Counted from the stretch's first letter, positions 41,523-54,669 are shown. The stretch: 64,000 bases of DNA from Triops longicaudatus (GCA_022885665.1 JAGQDJ010000196.1:33161-97160); one strand, 5' to 3'. Made by a program: numbers and translations. The notes: generated by a model not told the origin, from the sequence alone.

Positions 41523-42898
41523 TTAAATTTGGGCTTTAAAAGTATCTTTCTCTTTACGGATCGCTCGCATCGCTCCAACAGGATCAGAATAGCGGGCGTG
41601 TTTTTGCACCGTCGGTTCCACGACTCTCATAAATGGATTGATCCGCTTTTCTTCCCCTTTTTTCACAAAAAATAATAATAATAAATAGAAATAGAAAACT
41701 TAGATTCGAATTTTAGGAATATTATACAAATTACCCTACAATTATAGAAATTTCAGGAAATTAAAAACATTAAAACGTACCAATAGTGGACGGAACAGTT
41801 GGCTCGCTTTTTTCACGCTTGGCTTTAGCCCAGGCTATTTTAGCCTTGACGTCCTCGTTCTCCGGCTCCACATGAGCGGCAAATGCCAAGTTTTGAAGTA
41901 AATATTCGTGGCCGCAAAACACTTTCTGCAATTAGACACCAATTAGTGGTTTGGTTAACAGTAAATATAAGTCGAAAACAAAGTAAATAATAGCAAGATT
42001 AATATACTAATAAGAACGGAAACAAACCGTATTCTCAGGTAAGCTGCCTAAAATGTTCACCAAAGCTTCAAACATTTGGTCTGCACTGCCTTCGAAGAAA
42101 CGCCCACATCCAGCTGTGAATAACGTGTCGCCTAAATAAAATAAAATAAAAATAAACATTCTTTTTGGAATCTATTTAAACTCGAGAAAAATTAAATTTT
42201 AAATTTTCTTAAGAAAGTAAATGATGTTTACCTGTGAAAACGATAGGATCTTCATTCTCGCTTTCCACGAAGTAACAAATATGGCCAGAAGTGTGGCAAG
42301 GCGTGAAAAGGCAGCGAATTTTCAGATTTCCCAGTTCAAAAGTGTCGTTATGCTTGACGTGATGAGTTAAAGCGCCGATTCGGTTGTCTCCGCCGTAGAC
42401 TTGCAAGTTGGGCATCTTCTTCAATAAGGCTTCGTTGCCACCGGCGTGATCCCTGAATTTTTGGGCGAATTAATTTCGTTTAAAACTCTCTTCACTATTT
42501 TACTGGATTTTTTCTAATTTTTCTAATTCTATTATTTATTTTGTACCTATTTATTTTATTTTCTTCTTAAAATATTTTATATATTTTTTAAATTCGTTAC
42601 ATTTTTAAGCTAGTTGATTACTTTACTTATTTCTGGAAGAAAATAAAAAACGTGGAAGAACGAACCAGTGATGATGCGTGGTTAGGACGGTAGTCAAGTT
42701 CAGTTTAGCTTCTTGGACAATTTCAATGATTTTGTCTGGTTCAACTGGATCAACCACTGCTGCAGTTTTAGTTTCAGTATCCTCCAACTACAAAATAAAG
42801 GACTTTAAAATTACGAAACTATTCTTTTTAGAAAGAAGCTGAATTCTTACCAAATACATGTAATTATCGCTTAAAGCGGGTACTATGTGTACTTTCAT
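41523..42898 (-). CDS. hydroxyacylglutathione hydrolase (glyoxalase II)
   Basis: Six coding exons on the minus strand: 42898-42851, 42787-42666, 42452-42232, 42131-42028, 41925-41781, 41656-41523; 257 residues, close to the cytosolic animal enzyme. It hydrolyses S-lactoylglutathione to D-lactate and glutathione, the second step of methylglyoxal removal. The binuclear metal motif THHHWDH is split by an intron after the Trp. Further ligand and substrate blocks include TPCHTSGHICYF, FTGDTLFTAGCGRF, GHEY, NPFMR and the C-terminal RAIRKEKD. Translation most likely starts at MKVHIVPALSDNYMYL, as in the cytosolic form: with the best upstream splice (donor at 43276, acceptor at 42970) the junction codon just before the upstream in-frame stretch is TGA. 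So no mitochondrial leader is evident. Tail to tail with ZP gene 2. Confidence 0.93.
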
Positions 42899-42968
42899 CC
42901 TTGAATTTACAGAAACGACTTCGGGAAGACTGTGATAGACTCGTGGACCCAAATTGTACCAGGCCAAT

Positions 42969-44116
42969 CCTAAAACAATGTAAAAAATAAATAAATAAAA
43001 ATAAATGTTAGAAACTACATTAAACAATAGGTAAAAAGGGCGATAGCAAATTAATTACACTGAAATTATAATAAAGAAGAAAATTACAAGTTTACAAGCA
43101 ACGAAAGTTTATAATAGTTTTGACTATCTAATTCTACAATTTTCAATGTTTTGGTCTTGCAATCTGGAATGGTTTTACGCAGATTCACTTTTACCTTTAA
43201 AGTATGCAGCAGTGACGAACTTCTGCACGATATTCGGAAGGAAATTCATTAAGAATCGAAAATTAAACTAACTTACACAGTAATACGGTCGAACTTTGGC
43301 TTAGAACTGACAAAAATCTACGTATTTTGAACGTTGTCAGGGGACCAAAACATTGGCAATATATTTTCTTTGGAACTGAATAGCGAACTGCAGGAGCTTG
43401 GGTCTTTCGCGGCTTAGCGTTTATGCTTAATTTTGCAAATTTCTTCTTCGTTCCATAGAATATTGGCTATTTTTAAGACACCCTTTCATGTAAGCACTCT
43501 TTCACCGGGTTAGTAAGACAGAACTTACAGGGTTACCGCGTTGTCCAGGGGTACCAACAGGTCCGGGTAATCCAGATAAGCCATGGTCACCTAGCAGGTC
43601 CGACTAGGCCTTGAGGTCCAATAGGTCCTAGGGGTCCTTCGCTGCCTTGTTCAGCATTGGGTCCTTTCCTTCTTTCTTTCTTCTATTATTATTACTATTA
43701 ATATTATCCAAAAGGAAGAACATGTTTTAAATAGGAGCGTATTAGATAGTGAGGCTGTGAAAGAAAACCCGGGACGTTTTGTGTGAATTCTGCATTTTGC
43801 TAATTTTTAATATTATACTCGAAGAATTCCGCGCTCCCTTCCACCACGGTGTATTAAGTGCTACAAGTTTACAAGAAAGAACTCCGCGGTCATGATGAAT
43901 CGCGCCTAGGCTGCAATTTGAGAGCAAAAATTATCTACCGCGTCAGCGGTGGATATGGTATCAGCTCAGAAAACTAGTCTGATCCGTTCGACGCTAGAGT
44001 GCAGCAGCGCGCTTTCGCTGTACTGCTTATGTATATTCACTGCCTTGAATATGCCTCTTCTACTGTACGCACATGGTGAAATTGTAAAGAGTTGACAGTC
44101 ACACGTGGTGAAAATA
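42969..44116. other. intergenic space between HAGH and GRWD1
   Basis: Holds the probable 5' leader exon of HAGH (minus strand, donor near 43276), a collagen exon remnant at 43529-43664 and the shared upstream region of two divergently transcribed genes. Apart from these I see nothing. Confidence 0.4.
43529..43664 (-). pseudogene. collagen triple-helix exon fragment with a frameshift
   Basis: On the minus strand the first part reads Gly-X-Y repeats (GPNAEQGSEGPLGPIGPQGL and on to VGP). One extra base then shifts the frame into a TGA. In the next frame the repeats resume (GDHGLSGLPGPVGTPGQRGN) up to an intact GTAAG donor. No proper acceptor or partner exons were found within the window on this strand. 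It is most simply a decayed exon copy of a fibrillar- or network-type collagen, too short to assign further. Confidence 0.75.
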
Positions 44117-46074
44117 ATGGAAGATAACACAGAAAATGCCATGGATGAAAGTTCCGATTTGCCTGAAGGCTTAACAGAAGATCAACTCGAAGACGTGATC
44201 GAGAGTGAGCCCGAAGAAGAACAAGGAGACCAAGAAGACGACGATGAAGGTGACGAAGAAGAAGTAACCGGTCCCGCGAAAACTTATTTGCCCACCAAAC
44301 CTTTGGAAGAAGGCGAGGAGTTAGTTTGTGATGAAACTGCCTACGTAATGCTCCATCAAGCTCAGACAGGTATACAGTTATTAATCTCATATTCACTCAA
44401 ACAAATACTGTAAAAATAAAAATACATAAACTGAATTTTTGAGGTAGACATGTACTTAGTTTATTTTAAATAGTTCTAACACGCCTGTTGAAGCTATATT
44501 AATTTATTTTTTTTAATTACAGGAGAACCTTGTCTCAGCTTCGATATAATTCCCGATGGATTGGGCTTAGATCGCTCCGATTTTCCTCATTCATGCTATG
44601 TTATCGCCGGTACCCAGGCTGCTCGTTCCTTCACCAACAAACTCATCGTCATGAAAATGTCTAATTTACACAAAACCAATCCCGATGACGCTAACGAATC
44701 CAGTGACGAAGAGGACGACGACGAAGATGAAGAAGAAAATAAACCAGACTTGGATTGCGCGGTCATTTTCCATCAAGGCACAGTCAACCGCGTTAGAGTA
44801 CGTCATATTCAACGCTATTTATTTTCTTACTGCTCAAATCTTAAATAACTAGAAATAGGTCTGATTTTAGAAAATAAATTAGGCTACATAATGAAATAAA
44901 ATAAGTCAAGAATAATATTTATTTCTCATAGATGCGAATAGTGGGCGAAAAACCCTTAGCAGCGTCTTGGTCCGAAACCGGCAAAGTGCACATTTGGGAT
45001 TTGTCGCGACCTTTGCAAGCCGTGAACGAATCAGCGTCGTTAGCCGCCTACATTAGTAATAAAGAAAGTCCCCAGCCTTTGTACACTTTCCGGGGACATG
45101 GCATTGAAGGCTACGCGGTAGATTGGAGTACCACGGAACCAGGTTTAATCATAAACTTTTTTTTATTGAATTTAGTTTTATATTTATTAACAGTATTTTG
45201 TTAGGCGTATTGGCGACGGGCGATTGTCGGAGAGGAATTCATATTTGGAGGCCATCAGAATCGTCATGGACCGTCGATCAGCGACCTCTGATTGGTCACA
45301 CAGCGTCAGTCGAAGACATCCAATGGTCTCCGAACGAAGCGAACGTTTTAGCGTCGTGTTCCGTCGATGGAAGGTAATTTCTTTCCACACTGAAATATTT
45401 ATTTTTGTTAGATTTTTCTGTTTATTTAGATTTTTTTAATAGGATTAATTGGGTTTTTTAAAATAAATATTACCAAGTTACTAAAACTTTTCTAGTGTTC
45501 GAATTTGGGACGCGCGAGTAGCTCCGCATAAGGCTTGCATGCTTACCGCCGAGAGGGCGCACGAATCGGACGCCAATGTGCTTCATTGGAACCGTGGCGA
45601 ACCTTTTATCGCCTCTGGCGGCGACGATGGCCGACTTTGCGTCTGGGATTTGCGAACTTTCCAATCCGGCAGTGCCATAACGCCAGTTGCCGTCTTTAAA
45701 CACCACACCGGCCCCGTTTGCACCGTCGAATGGCATCCAACTGAGCACAGCGTGCTGGCGTCTGGCGGTGAAGATGACCAAATCGCCTTATGGGACTTGG
45801 CTGTCGAGAAAGACGCCGAAAATGACGAAGAAGACGAGGAATTGAAAGTAGGATATTTGTCTTATTTATTTGTACTATTGCATTGTATTTTCCTTTTTAT
45901 TGTTGTGTTCTATTTTTTATTTTTCTATTTATTTAGGATTTGCCACCGCAACTGCTTTTCATCCACCAAGGCCAAAAAGAAGTCAAAGAGCTTCACTGGC
46001 ATCCCCAAATCCCTGGTATGGTTATATCTACCGCTGCGTCTGGGTTTAATGTGTTTAAAACCATTTCCGTGTAA
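44117..46074 (+). CDS. glutamate-rich WD-repeat protein GRWD1 (Rrb1 family)
   Basis: Six exons: 44117-44369, 44523-44797, 44932-45142, 45205-45373, 45496-45847, 45937-46074; 465 residues against 446 in human. An in-frame TGA at 44093 precedes the ATG. The N-terminal ~55 residues and a loop near 155-175 are strongly acidic, matching the glutamate-rich regions; the CAF1C/H4-binding-like block follows (TYLPTKPLEEGEELVCDE). WD repeats run to the C-terminus, with ASWSETGKVHIWDL, EDIQWSPNEANVLASCS, VLHWNRGEPFIASGGDDG, VEWHPTEHSVLASGGEDD and LHWHPQIPGMVISTAASG. In yeast and human the protein chaperones ribosomal protein uL3 and histones in the nucleus and nucleolus. Its stop codon is 194 bases from that of convergent PMS2. 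Confidence 0.95.
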
Positions 46075-46268
46075 GAAAATACAATTTATTACAATTACAA
46101 CATATTTTTCGTAAATTGTAACTCTTTTAGCTACTTTTTGACGCAAAATGCCACAGAAATCGTCAAATTTCTCATTTCCTGAGTATTAAGAGTTTTAGAT
46201 ACATAGTTATACGACGTTTTCTAGTTTGCAAAGGTAATTTCATTGTTGAAAAGGGGCGTTTTAGAGTG

Positions 46269-49200
46269 TTAATCGCTTTTAAGCCAAGCAATATTGACCA
46301 AATGACGCAAAGTGGGTCGACCATGAGGACAGTTCCATGGTTGGTGCAATTCAGACATTTGGCGGCAAAGGCGTGTCATTTGATTGGCGTCGAGGGCGGT
46401 GCCTATCATAACAGCACGCCGACACGCCCTCGAGGCGAGGATTGAACGCACTTTGGAGGGTCGTAACGCGAGCGTGTTGACGTTCGAACTTTCTTCGCTC
46501 AACATGAAAAGCAATTCTTCCGCGTCTGCTGAGCCTAAACAGGCACTCCCACTCATGGGCACGCCCATCAGCAACGCACCTATACTTTCACGAAAGAAAT
46601 TAAATATAACGGAAAGAAACGAAACATGAACAAATTATATAAAGTTAATAAATAAGATTGAAAATGTAATGAGATAAATTATCTTGAAGTCAATCACAAA
46701 TATGCAGAAGGTAAAGTGGAATTTCGTTACAACGTACTCTTAAAATTCGTCTGCTAAAATAATCAATACAAATAATAATAAATAAATATAAATAATTTAA
46801 AATAAAACTATTAAAAAACAAAAATAAGAACATAGAAGTACAATGTATGCACAGGTCAGTAAATACTTTTGTCAAGTAGTACGTGTATTTTTCACCTTGT
46901 TGTTCAACCTGAATTTTGAAGCCATTTTTCGCAAACACCTCCGAGTGTTCTTGCAATATTGCGATCTGCGACGCAGTCAATGAAAGTTGTTGAGGTCTGG
47001 ACACAAAAGAAAACAAAAATATTTACAATGATAAGTAAATTACAGCGCAATAAAAATATGAAGTGAAAAGAAAATTAAGCAAGAATGCAAAAGTACAACG
47101 GACGTGGCAGTAGACTATGCTATTGCCACGCAAATGGTAATACAAGACTTATGTAAGGTAGACTATCTAACAGCTATAGATAAATACTTTTAACCAAGAA
47201 TATAAAAAGAAATTAATTTGAGGGAAAAAAATGTTGGTAAATGACCAGTTACGTGGCGATAGACAGTGCTATTACCACGCAAATGGTTACAATTTCGCAA
47301 ACACTGCCTAAGGATCACGTATCGGAAAAGAATGACAAAGGAAAAAAGACACTTGCTCAACTAAGACATGAAAACTTCACCATGTGCGTGGCAATAGTCT
47401 ATGCTATTACCCCGCAAATGATATTGAAATACCCTCAAATTAATTTTGAAAAAAAGCGCTATTGTCTGTTTCGGCTAGAAAGGTAGAAAGGAGACAAAAT
47501 GTTTTTAAGAATTGCACTAAATATAAAAAAAATTGCTTTGCTCGAATATTTTGCTTGAATTTGAAAACAAATGCTTAAATGCAATTTGCAATTTCCTAAT
47601 AAATAATCGAAATTTCCAAAAAATTACACAGTTAACGGTTGAGTCTTGAACGTCGTCGTATTCTGCAGCGTTTCAAACTGGTATTTCTCGTCTGCTGCGT
47701 GTTGGTCCACGATGAAAAGGTCGTTATCCAGTAAAGCTAGGATAAAACCGCAGTTAAACTGCCCAATGACCCTCAAATTCATGAAATCTTCTTTATGAAA
47801 GTGTCTAGAAAGCTCGTTTTCCGCTTCTGTGTTCGTCATTGTCGCCCGAAACTTGCGAAATTGCGCCGTAGAGGTATTCGGCTGTGTTTCCTTGCTTTTC
47901 AGATCGTTTAAATTAAGTTGGAGAGGAACTTGGCGTCGGTTTTGACCAAAATAGGGATCTTTTGGCTCCACGATCCTTTTTCGTCTTTCTATGACGGGGT
48001 TTTCCAACTTTGGCGCTTTAATTTTGATCTCCGTAACTTAATAAAAAAAAAATATTAAATTTCTAAAACATATTGTGCATCAAATTAGTACTGTTTGGCT
48101 CTTCAACAGCTTTTAAATCGACATCTTCATTTTCGGTCGATTCTGGGGCGAAATTTGGCTCTTCCTCTTGTATCACTGTATTACAGCTTGTCATGCCGAT
48201 TATTTCGACATTGTAATTCGACTTTTCCGTTGCCTCAACCTTGTTAACTTTGATCACCGAGTCCAGCTTCATTTCTAAACTCAAAAAAAAAATATTTCAA
48301 GTGTAAGAAAATTTATTAATTATTTTTTTCAAACCTTAAATTGCAAATGAGGATTCTTTGGAATTCACTTAAATGGAATTTCAAAAAATCTTTAATATTT
48401 AAAATTCTTACGAAGTGCACTAAGTGAATTTCTTATAAGCTAATATTAAATATTTACAATTAGTATTTTGAAATTACGTTTGAACGGTCTTAAATCCGTT
48501 GAGAGAGGCTCAGAACGCTCTAACGTCTGTGACGTCATCGCATGTGGATGTCGGAAAGCTTGCAACGAGGGTCGGCATAGTTTTGCTTTAATTTCTGTCA
48601 AACGGTCATCAAGTTTCTCCGAAGGCGTCGACTTTTCTTCGTCACGTATTTTCGGTTCAGGTACTAACGAAGCTCCCAAGGAAGCTGATTGGCCATTCCC
48701 CTCGTAAAGCTTCACTAACGCAGACTTTAAAAAAATCATTCACTAATTAAAAGAAATTCAAACATTTAAAGAAATTTGAAGCGTACCTGAAATAAAGCCA
48801 TTAATATGGTTTCTTCTTTGACCAAAACTTGGCGTTTGTCCGGTGTTAGGTTAACATCGACGAAGTTACCGGGCAAAACAAAGTCTAAAATCGCCACTGG
48901 AAACTGGAATCTGTTGTAATTCTTATACACAGTGTTTAAAAGCTTCTGGAAGCGTGGCATATCACAAGGACGACCGTTGATGGAGAAATATTGACGATCT
49001 GATGAACTCCGACCCTGTTAGTTAAAACTCGGTACAATGAAATACCAACGAAATTATTTAAATTTACGTCTCCCATGCCGCCACAAGATACACAGCCTTT
49101 GATTTCAAAATTATGTTCAATGTCACCAGAAGATAAACCATACTCTTTAGCTACGTCAGGCAACACGTCACTGGATTTCAAGTCTATTAATGTCTGATTC

Positions 49201-50342
49201 TAAAAATTGAAAACGATTAATCAAACCAGTTAAAATTTACACTTAAACTTATATTTATAACAAAAATATTAAATTTTCCCAGAGCGTTATCAAATACGTG
49301 TTACCGGGCGAAAGTAGCATGACAATGTTTGATGTTTTGCTCGGTAACTCGAGTTAATATGGCAATGAAACGCAAACTACTTAAAGAAATGAAAATAATG
49401 AATTTAATGCGTAATTACTTGCTTCGTTCCGAATACTGCGGCGATATTTTCTCTTAAACTACTTCCAGGACTCGTCAAAATAACCCTTTTCTTGTCACTA
49501 ACGACGTTGGTACACGTAATCCTAAATTTATAAAAAAAAAATCAATTAAATACTAAAATTTGAATCTCCATGATTAGTAACATCTTTTCAATAAAAGCTT
49601 TTTCACCTAACTCCTTTGGTAAGAAGACAATAGGCTGTTAACAAATTGAGCATTTTGCCAAACTCTCGCTTTAAGTTCGACATAAACTCTTTTCTTCTCA
49701 CCGGAAGCGTCGCAAAGAGATTCTGAACGGTAACAGTGGTTCCAACCTACGAAAATAAAAAAAAAAAAATCTTACAAATTAAGGAAAATATGTTTTCCAT
49801 ATTTCAAGTACTTGTCTAGAGCACGGAGATTGGCTTTTCAAATGGCCTTGGTGATCATAGGTCAGTTTGAAGCCACTTTCGCTGCCTTTGAGGCACGTTA
49901 CGACATGAACGTCGGAAAGAGCGCATAAAGAGCTTAAAGCTTCACCCCGGAAGCCGAATGAAGTGACTCCGGTTAACAGATCTTCGAATGTGCTTAATTT
50001 GGACGTGTAGTGTTTTAAGGCCAAGGCTTCAAAATTACTGGGAGCGATTCCCGAGCCATTGTCGGCGACTTCAATCAAGTCGGAACCGTATTCTTTGAGC
50101 TTAACTTCAATAACTGTGGCTCCTGCGTCAACGCTGTTTTCAACCAGCTCTTTTATAGCCACAGCTAACGATAAAACCACCTGCAAAAACAAGTTACTTC
50201 AAATAATTGCGAAAATATTTTTCAATGTCTGAGAAATTTATTTTAATTGTTATACTTGGCCTGAACAGATTTTATGCACGCTTTCTTTTTCCAAGGCCTT
50301 AATTTCGTTGGCAGAAGGCTGATTTTTAACTGTTGAAGTCAT
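46269..50342 (-). CDS. PMS2, MutL-alpha mismatch-repair endonuclease subunit
   Basis: Eleven exons on the minus strand: 50342-50256, 50180-49812, 49746-49607, 49521-49419, 49199-49068, 49014-48787, 48724-48478, 48274-48092, 48036-47628, 46996-46896, 46579-46269; 769 residues (human 862). The N-terminal GHKL ATPase shows KELVENSVDAGAT, VADNGSGI and TSFGFRGEALSSL, followed by the transducer domain with GRSSSDRQYFSINGRPCD and VNLTPDKRQVLV. A low-conservation linker of about 200 residues is shorter than in vertebrates. The C-terminal endonuclease has the metal-binding DQHAADEKYQFE, SRACRRAVMIG and CPHGRPTLRH motifs, so nicking activity should be intact. It pairs with MLH1 in the nucleus. The start is supported by similarity around SVHKICSGQVVLSL. 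Confidence 0.96.
47103..47414. repeat. three hairpin-bearing repeats in PMS2 intron 9
   Basis: At 47103-47130, 47252-47279 and 47387-47414 a 28-base near-palindrome occurs: CGTGGCAATAG-like left arm, six-base loop close to ACTATG, CTATTGCCACG-like right arm, then CAAATGGTAA. Spacing is 149 and 135 bases, with weaker similarity between. Stems are 9-11 bp. Confidence 0.75.
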
Positions 50343-52405
50343 TTTGATGTTTGGAACAGAAACTTGAGTGACATGTGCTTTTCTCCCGCGCAAAACATAC
50401 GCACACGCCATCTATGAGCGAAAACCAATGTATTTTATATTGATAGCAAGTAAAAATGTTAAAATGCATTCCTATTGGAATTGTATCTTTTCCTTTTACT
50501 GTAAGGTTGATTAATTTGGTCTGTAATTACATAAAACACTTCTTATAACTTTCGTTGAAAAGCCTGTGTTTCGAGAAGGGACACTTTCTCGCAGTAGTTT
50601 TTTCTCTTCTTTTGCCAATTTCTGTCCTATATATAGAGGGAAGGAACGGAACCCAGACTGAAATTGGCAAAGAGGGATTTTTAAAATAAAATTTATTAAA
50701 ATTATAATAAAAACTTCAGAAGTACGGTATTAGCATTAACAGTGTTCTTTATTATCTCAAGTTCCAACAAATAGGAACAAGGAAACTGCTTAGCTTAACA
50801 TAGACTACATTTAAGTAATTTTATTTCAATTTGCTTTGTTTATGGAATACGCTGCAACTTCGACTTTCTTGGATTTCCAATATTGCGTAAAAATCTGAAC
50901 ATTAAATACGCTTCCTGTCTGAATCGTATTCTTGACCTTTGACCTCGAAGAGCAATTTCATTCACTGAAACCATGTTCTTACTAAGCATAGACGAATGAA
51001 ACCTTTTAAAGTGCGATAATTTATTAGTTTGGCGTTAGGACTCGCTCGTTCTGAGGTTAAGGGTCAAGTTAGGAATGCGCAGTTTCCACTTTCCGTCTCC
51101 GAGTGTGAATTATGTTTTTCTTTTCGAGTATTGAGTTACAGACTGGGGTAGGGCGCCAGGAGCTCGTTAAATATAGGCCTGTGTTAACCTAGTTCATGCA
51201 TTCGAAGCCAGAATTATCGGACCAACTGGTTTAGTAAAGTATTGGAGGCCGTAGTGTGCTGTTGTGCGTTTCCCAAATCTGAAAAAGTTGTGCTGGATTT
51301 TAGTGTAAGCACTGACTCGCGAACAAGCCAGACATTTATAGCAAAACGAGAAAAAAAATGGCTCGCTGTGTCTCATCATGCAATCCAGTATTTAGTGTTA
51401 TTTCTGTGTCACGTTCTGCTTTACATTGGACAAAAATGCACTCAATACTATCTTTTCGCAAGCGTGTAAAAAAAAATGTATTCGAGGAATACGCGTCGCT
51501 TAATTGCCATTATGACCAAAAATTAGTTATCAGGAAACTTCTGAACGTTTCCAGCAAACAGCGAACTTGTGTTCAATTAGGAAATAAAATCTGCAAGATT
51601 TCTGCTGACCTAGAGAAAACGAAAAGGACTCGTTATCCTTAACTATTGTTGGATTTTCGTCATTCACACCACAGAAAGGTAAAACAATCAAACACCGATA
51701 AAATATTATCTTGCATTTACTGCCGAATACGCTACGATCATACCGCACAAGTTAAAAGACTCGATCATTGTAATTATACACGCTGAATACTTCTTTACAA
51801 CACCTCTATTATTTAAACTAAAAATAACCTGCATTTTCTTGCTTGCTGATCCAATTGGAAGAAACAAAATATATTTGCACTTGTTTTAACATGAGATCTG
51901 ATAATTTCCCTGCGTTAAAAAACGAAAGTTTTCATTGAATAAAGACCTTTTAATTGAAATACACAATTTATAACTCTCAAATTAGGTTAAAATTTTTATA
52001 GTTTCTTAAATTGTTGAGGACGATGTATAATTACTATAAGAAATTGTCTCAAAAGTTCTAAATTGGTGTGAAGAGCATGGAGGAACATCCATTCACTCTG
52101 CTATTCGCCGTTCAAAACCGATTCCCTTCCCGCTATCTACTCACACCGCTAGCCTGAGTCACCCGCTCAAGTCCGGCCAGCCCGGCTCAAACCAGTCGCC
52201 TAGCCACGTTAGGAATGTTTAGCTTAGCAGGCGGCGCTGGTGTGTCATGTTAGTTTTACATGAATCAGTTGATCTTGTCTATGTAATTAAGCCCATTTCC
52301 TGCGCGGAATGGGTCTTTAAAAGCACACAATCCACTCTGTTCCTCCCTTTTTAGCTAGTTCATTGTGCATTTCTCCTTTTTATGTCTACTTAATTGTACA
52401 AAAAC
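50343..52405. other. shared upstream region of PMS2 and G-alpha-12/13
   Basis: Two divergent genes are separated by about 2 kb. A TATATATAGAGGG word lies at 50629 and TTTTATATTGATAG at 50433. Several frames of 70-95 codons exist at 51200-51750 but show no family. 52100-52260 is locally GC-richer and may be a promoter or 5' leader of the G-alpha gene. No further gene is supported. Confidence 0.4.
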
Positions 52406-54198
52406 ATGGCTCATTGTTTTCCCAGCTGCAAACCCTGCGTGTTTGTGAAAAATCACAGTGAAGACGCGTACCACCAAAAACAACAAAGCCGTCTTATCGA
52501 CAAAATGATCGAAAAGGAGAAACAGTCCATGCGTCGGCAAGTCAAACTCTTGTTACTAGGCGCCGGCGAGTCGGGCAAATCCACGTTTCTCAAACAAATG
52601 CGAATAATCCACGGCGTGACATTTGATGCCACCACTATCGCCGAATACCAAAGAAATGTTTACCAAAACATTGTCCGAGGCATGCAAGTCCTGGTCGACG
52701 CCCGCAGTAAACTAACTATCCCATGGCAATGCGAAGGAAACGACATTTTGGCCGAAAATCTTATGACAATTGACAGCACTCGGAGTATAGACTACAAACT
52801 GTTTTATCAGTATTGTGAAATACTGGCCGAACTGTGGAAAGATGCCTCCATACAACAAGCCTTTTCCCGAAGACGAGAATTTCAGCTTGTAATTTTCCCT
52901 ATTTTTACTACACGTTCGACCATTTTCCCTTTTTTTTTAGAAATTTTTGGTGAAATTTCCCCCCATTTTGGAATTTCTCCCCAAACTTTGGCTCATTGTT
53001 ACGAATTTCTAGCCAACAACTGTCTAAATTAATTTCCAAATTCTTCAAAACTTTTATAAATATTTTCTAAAAGAATTTTTCTATAAGAATTCTTAAAATT
53101 TGAGTTTTTTTATATAACGCAACGATTTCGAGTGTAAATAATGTATTATTTCATTGCAGTCGGACTCCGTTGGGTATTTCATGTGCCACCTTTCCCGAAT
53201 TTCTGCTCAGGTAGCCTGATTTGTCTACGTACAAGTTTTTTGGCTAATTTTCTTTTGTAAAAGAATTTTATAATTGTTTTTGAATTTTCTTAGGACTATG
53301 TACCGTCGAATGCGGACATTCTCCACGCACGGAAAGCCACCAAAGGCATTGTCGAATTTGTGATACCCATAAATACCATTCCGTTCCGGTTTGTGGACGT
53401 GGGCGGGCAAAGATCCCAGCGGCAGAAATGGTTACAGTGTTTCGAGTCGGTCACTTCAGTCCTTTTCATGGTCTCGTCCTCCGAGTACGATCAAGTGTTG
53501 CTAGAAGATAGGTAATTTCGATAAATTGCGCTTTAAAAAGCTTTTCAAAGTTTCGGAGACCTTTAAGGTTAAAAACAAAATAATAATAGTAATAATAATT
53601 ATAAAATAAAAAGTAGTAAATTCTTTTTAAACATAAATTATTCTATTTATTCTAAAAAAGTTTTTAAAAAACGAAAGATACATTAAAGTTTAATGTTGTA
53701 TAGGAAAACGAATCGGTTACTGGAATCACGGAATATCTTCGAAACCATTGTCAATATAAGGTTTTTCGGCGAAGTGTCTTTCATCCTCTTTCTCAACAAA
53801 ACGGATCTGTTAGAAGCCAAACTCAAAGCGGGAGAATCGGATATATCACACTATTTCCCAGACTTTAAGGTAAAAATATATATTAATGTTACACTCTTTT
53901 TATATCTATATTTTTTATTGATGTTTTTTTATTTGCCTCTAAGATTTTTTAATGAAAGTAAAATGATTTGAAATTGTGAGATTTAATTAAAAGATTTTGA
54001 TTGCAGGGTGATCCTTTCGATTTGACCAGTATCCAAGAGTTCATTCTCTCGTTTTTCGCTTCATCACGGAAAAATTCCAATCGGCCGTTGTATCACCATT
54101 TTACTACTGCCATCGACACGGAGAACATTCGAGTGGTGTTCAACGCCGTCAAAGATACGATTCTCCACAAGCACCTGGAAACCCTAATGCTTCAATAA
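52406..54198 (+). CDS. G-protein alpha subunit, class 12/13 (concertina type)
   Basis: Five exons: 52406-52888, 53160-53210, 53294-53511, 53704-53869, 54007-54198; 369 residues (human GNA13 377, GNA12 381). An in-frame TAA at 52391 precedes the ATG. N-terminal MAHCFPSCKPC offers palmitoylation cysteines and no Gly2 for myristoylation, as expected for the class. GTPase motifs are intact: LLGAGESGKST P-loop, switch I Arg in HARKATKG, FVDVGGQRSQ with the catalytic Gln, LFLNKTDLLE, and TTAIDTENIR in place of the TCAT loop. The C-terminal HLETLMLQ closely matches the receptor-binding tail of GNA12/13. It couples receptors to RhoGEFs and, in Drosophila, to apical constriction. GNA12 and GNA13 are vertebrate duplicates, so the co-orthologue name is used. 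Confidence 0.95.
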
Positions 54199-54669
54199 TG
54201 TGTACCTTATCTCGTACGATTCCAAACCAAATCTCTTGTTTTGTTACGGAACGTCAGGTCAAATTCTTCTACCAAGTTTTGTCTCTCGCTCGCTCTCAAC
54301 TTTTCCCCTCGAGGATATTTGTTATAATTGTTTTTAGTCATTTTTTCCAACCCAAGTGCCTCGTAAAATGTGAAACTCAGTTCCGGTACAAATGGAACCT
54401 CCCCACCCTCCACCCCAAAAACTGCTTAAAGACATTTTGCTCCAATTTATATCCAAAATCGTGTGTGATTTTTATATATGGGATTTTTTTAGTATGGAGT
54501 TTAACGTTTAAAAGAAACGTGTGTATGGAGTGTGTAACTTGGGAATGCTTTCCCCTTTTGTAAATATACGGGTGTTGTGCTTGTCAAACTCGTTACAATC
54601 ATACTTAAATGAAAATTTTTGGAAGATAGGGGTTGATATGGCGAGAAATGACCTGAAAATTTGCCAGAT

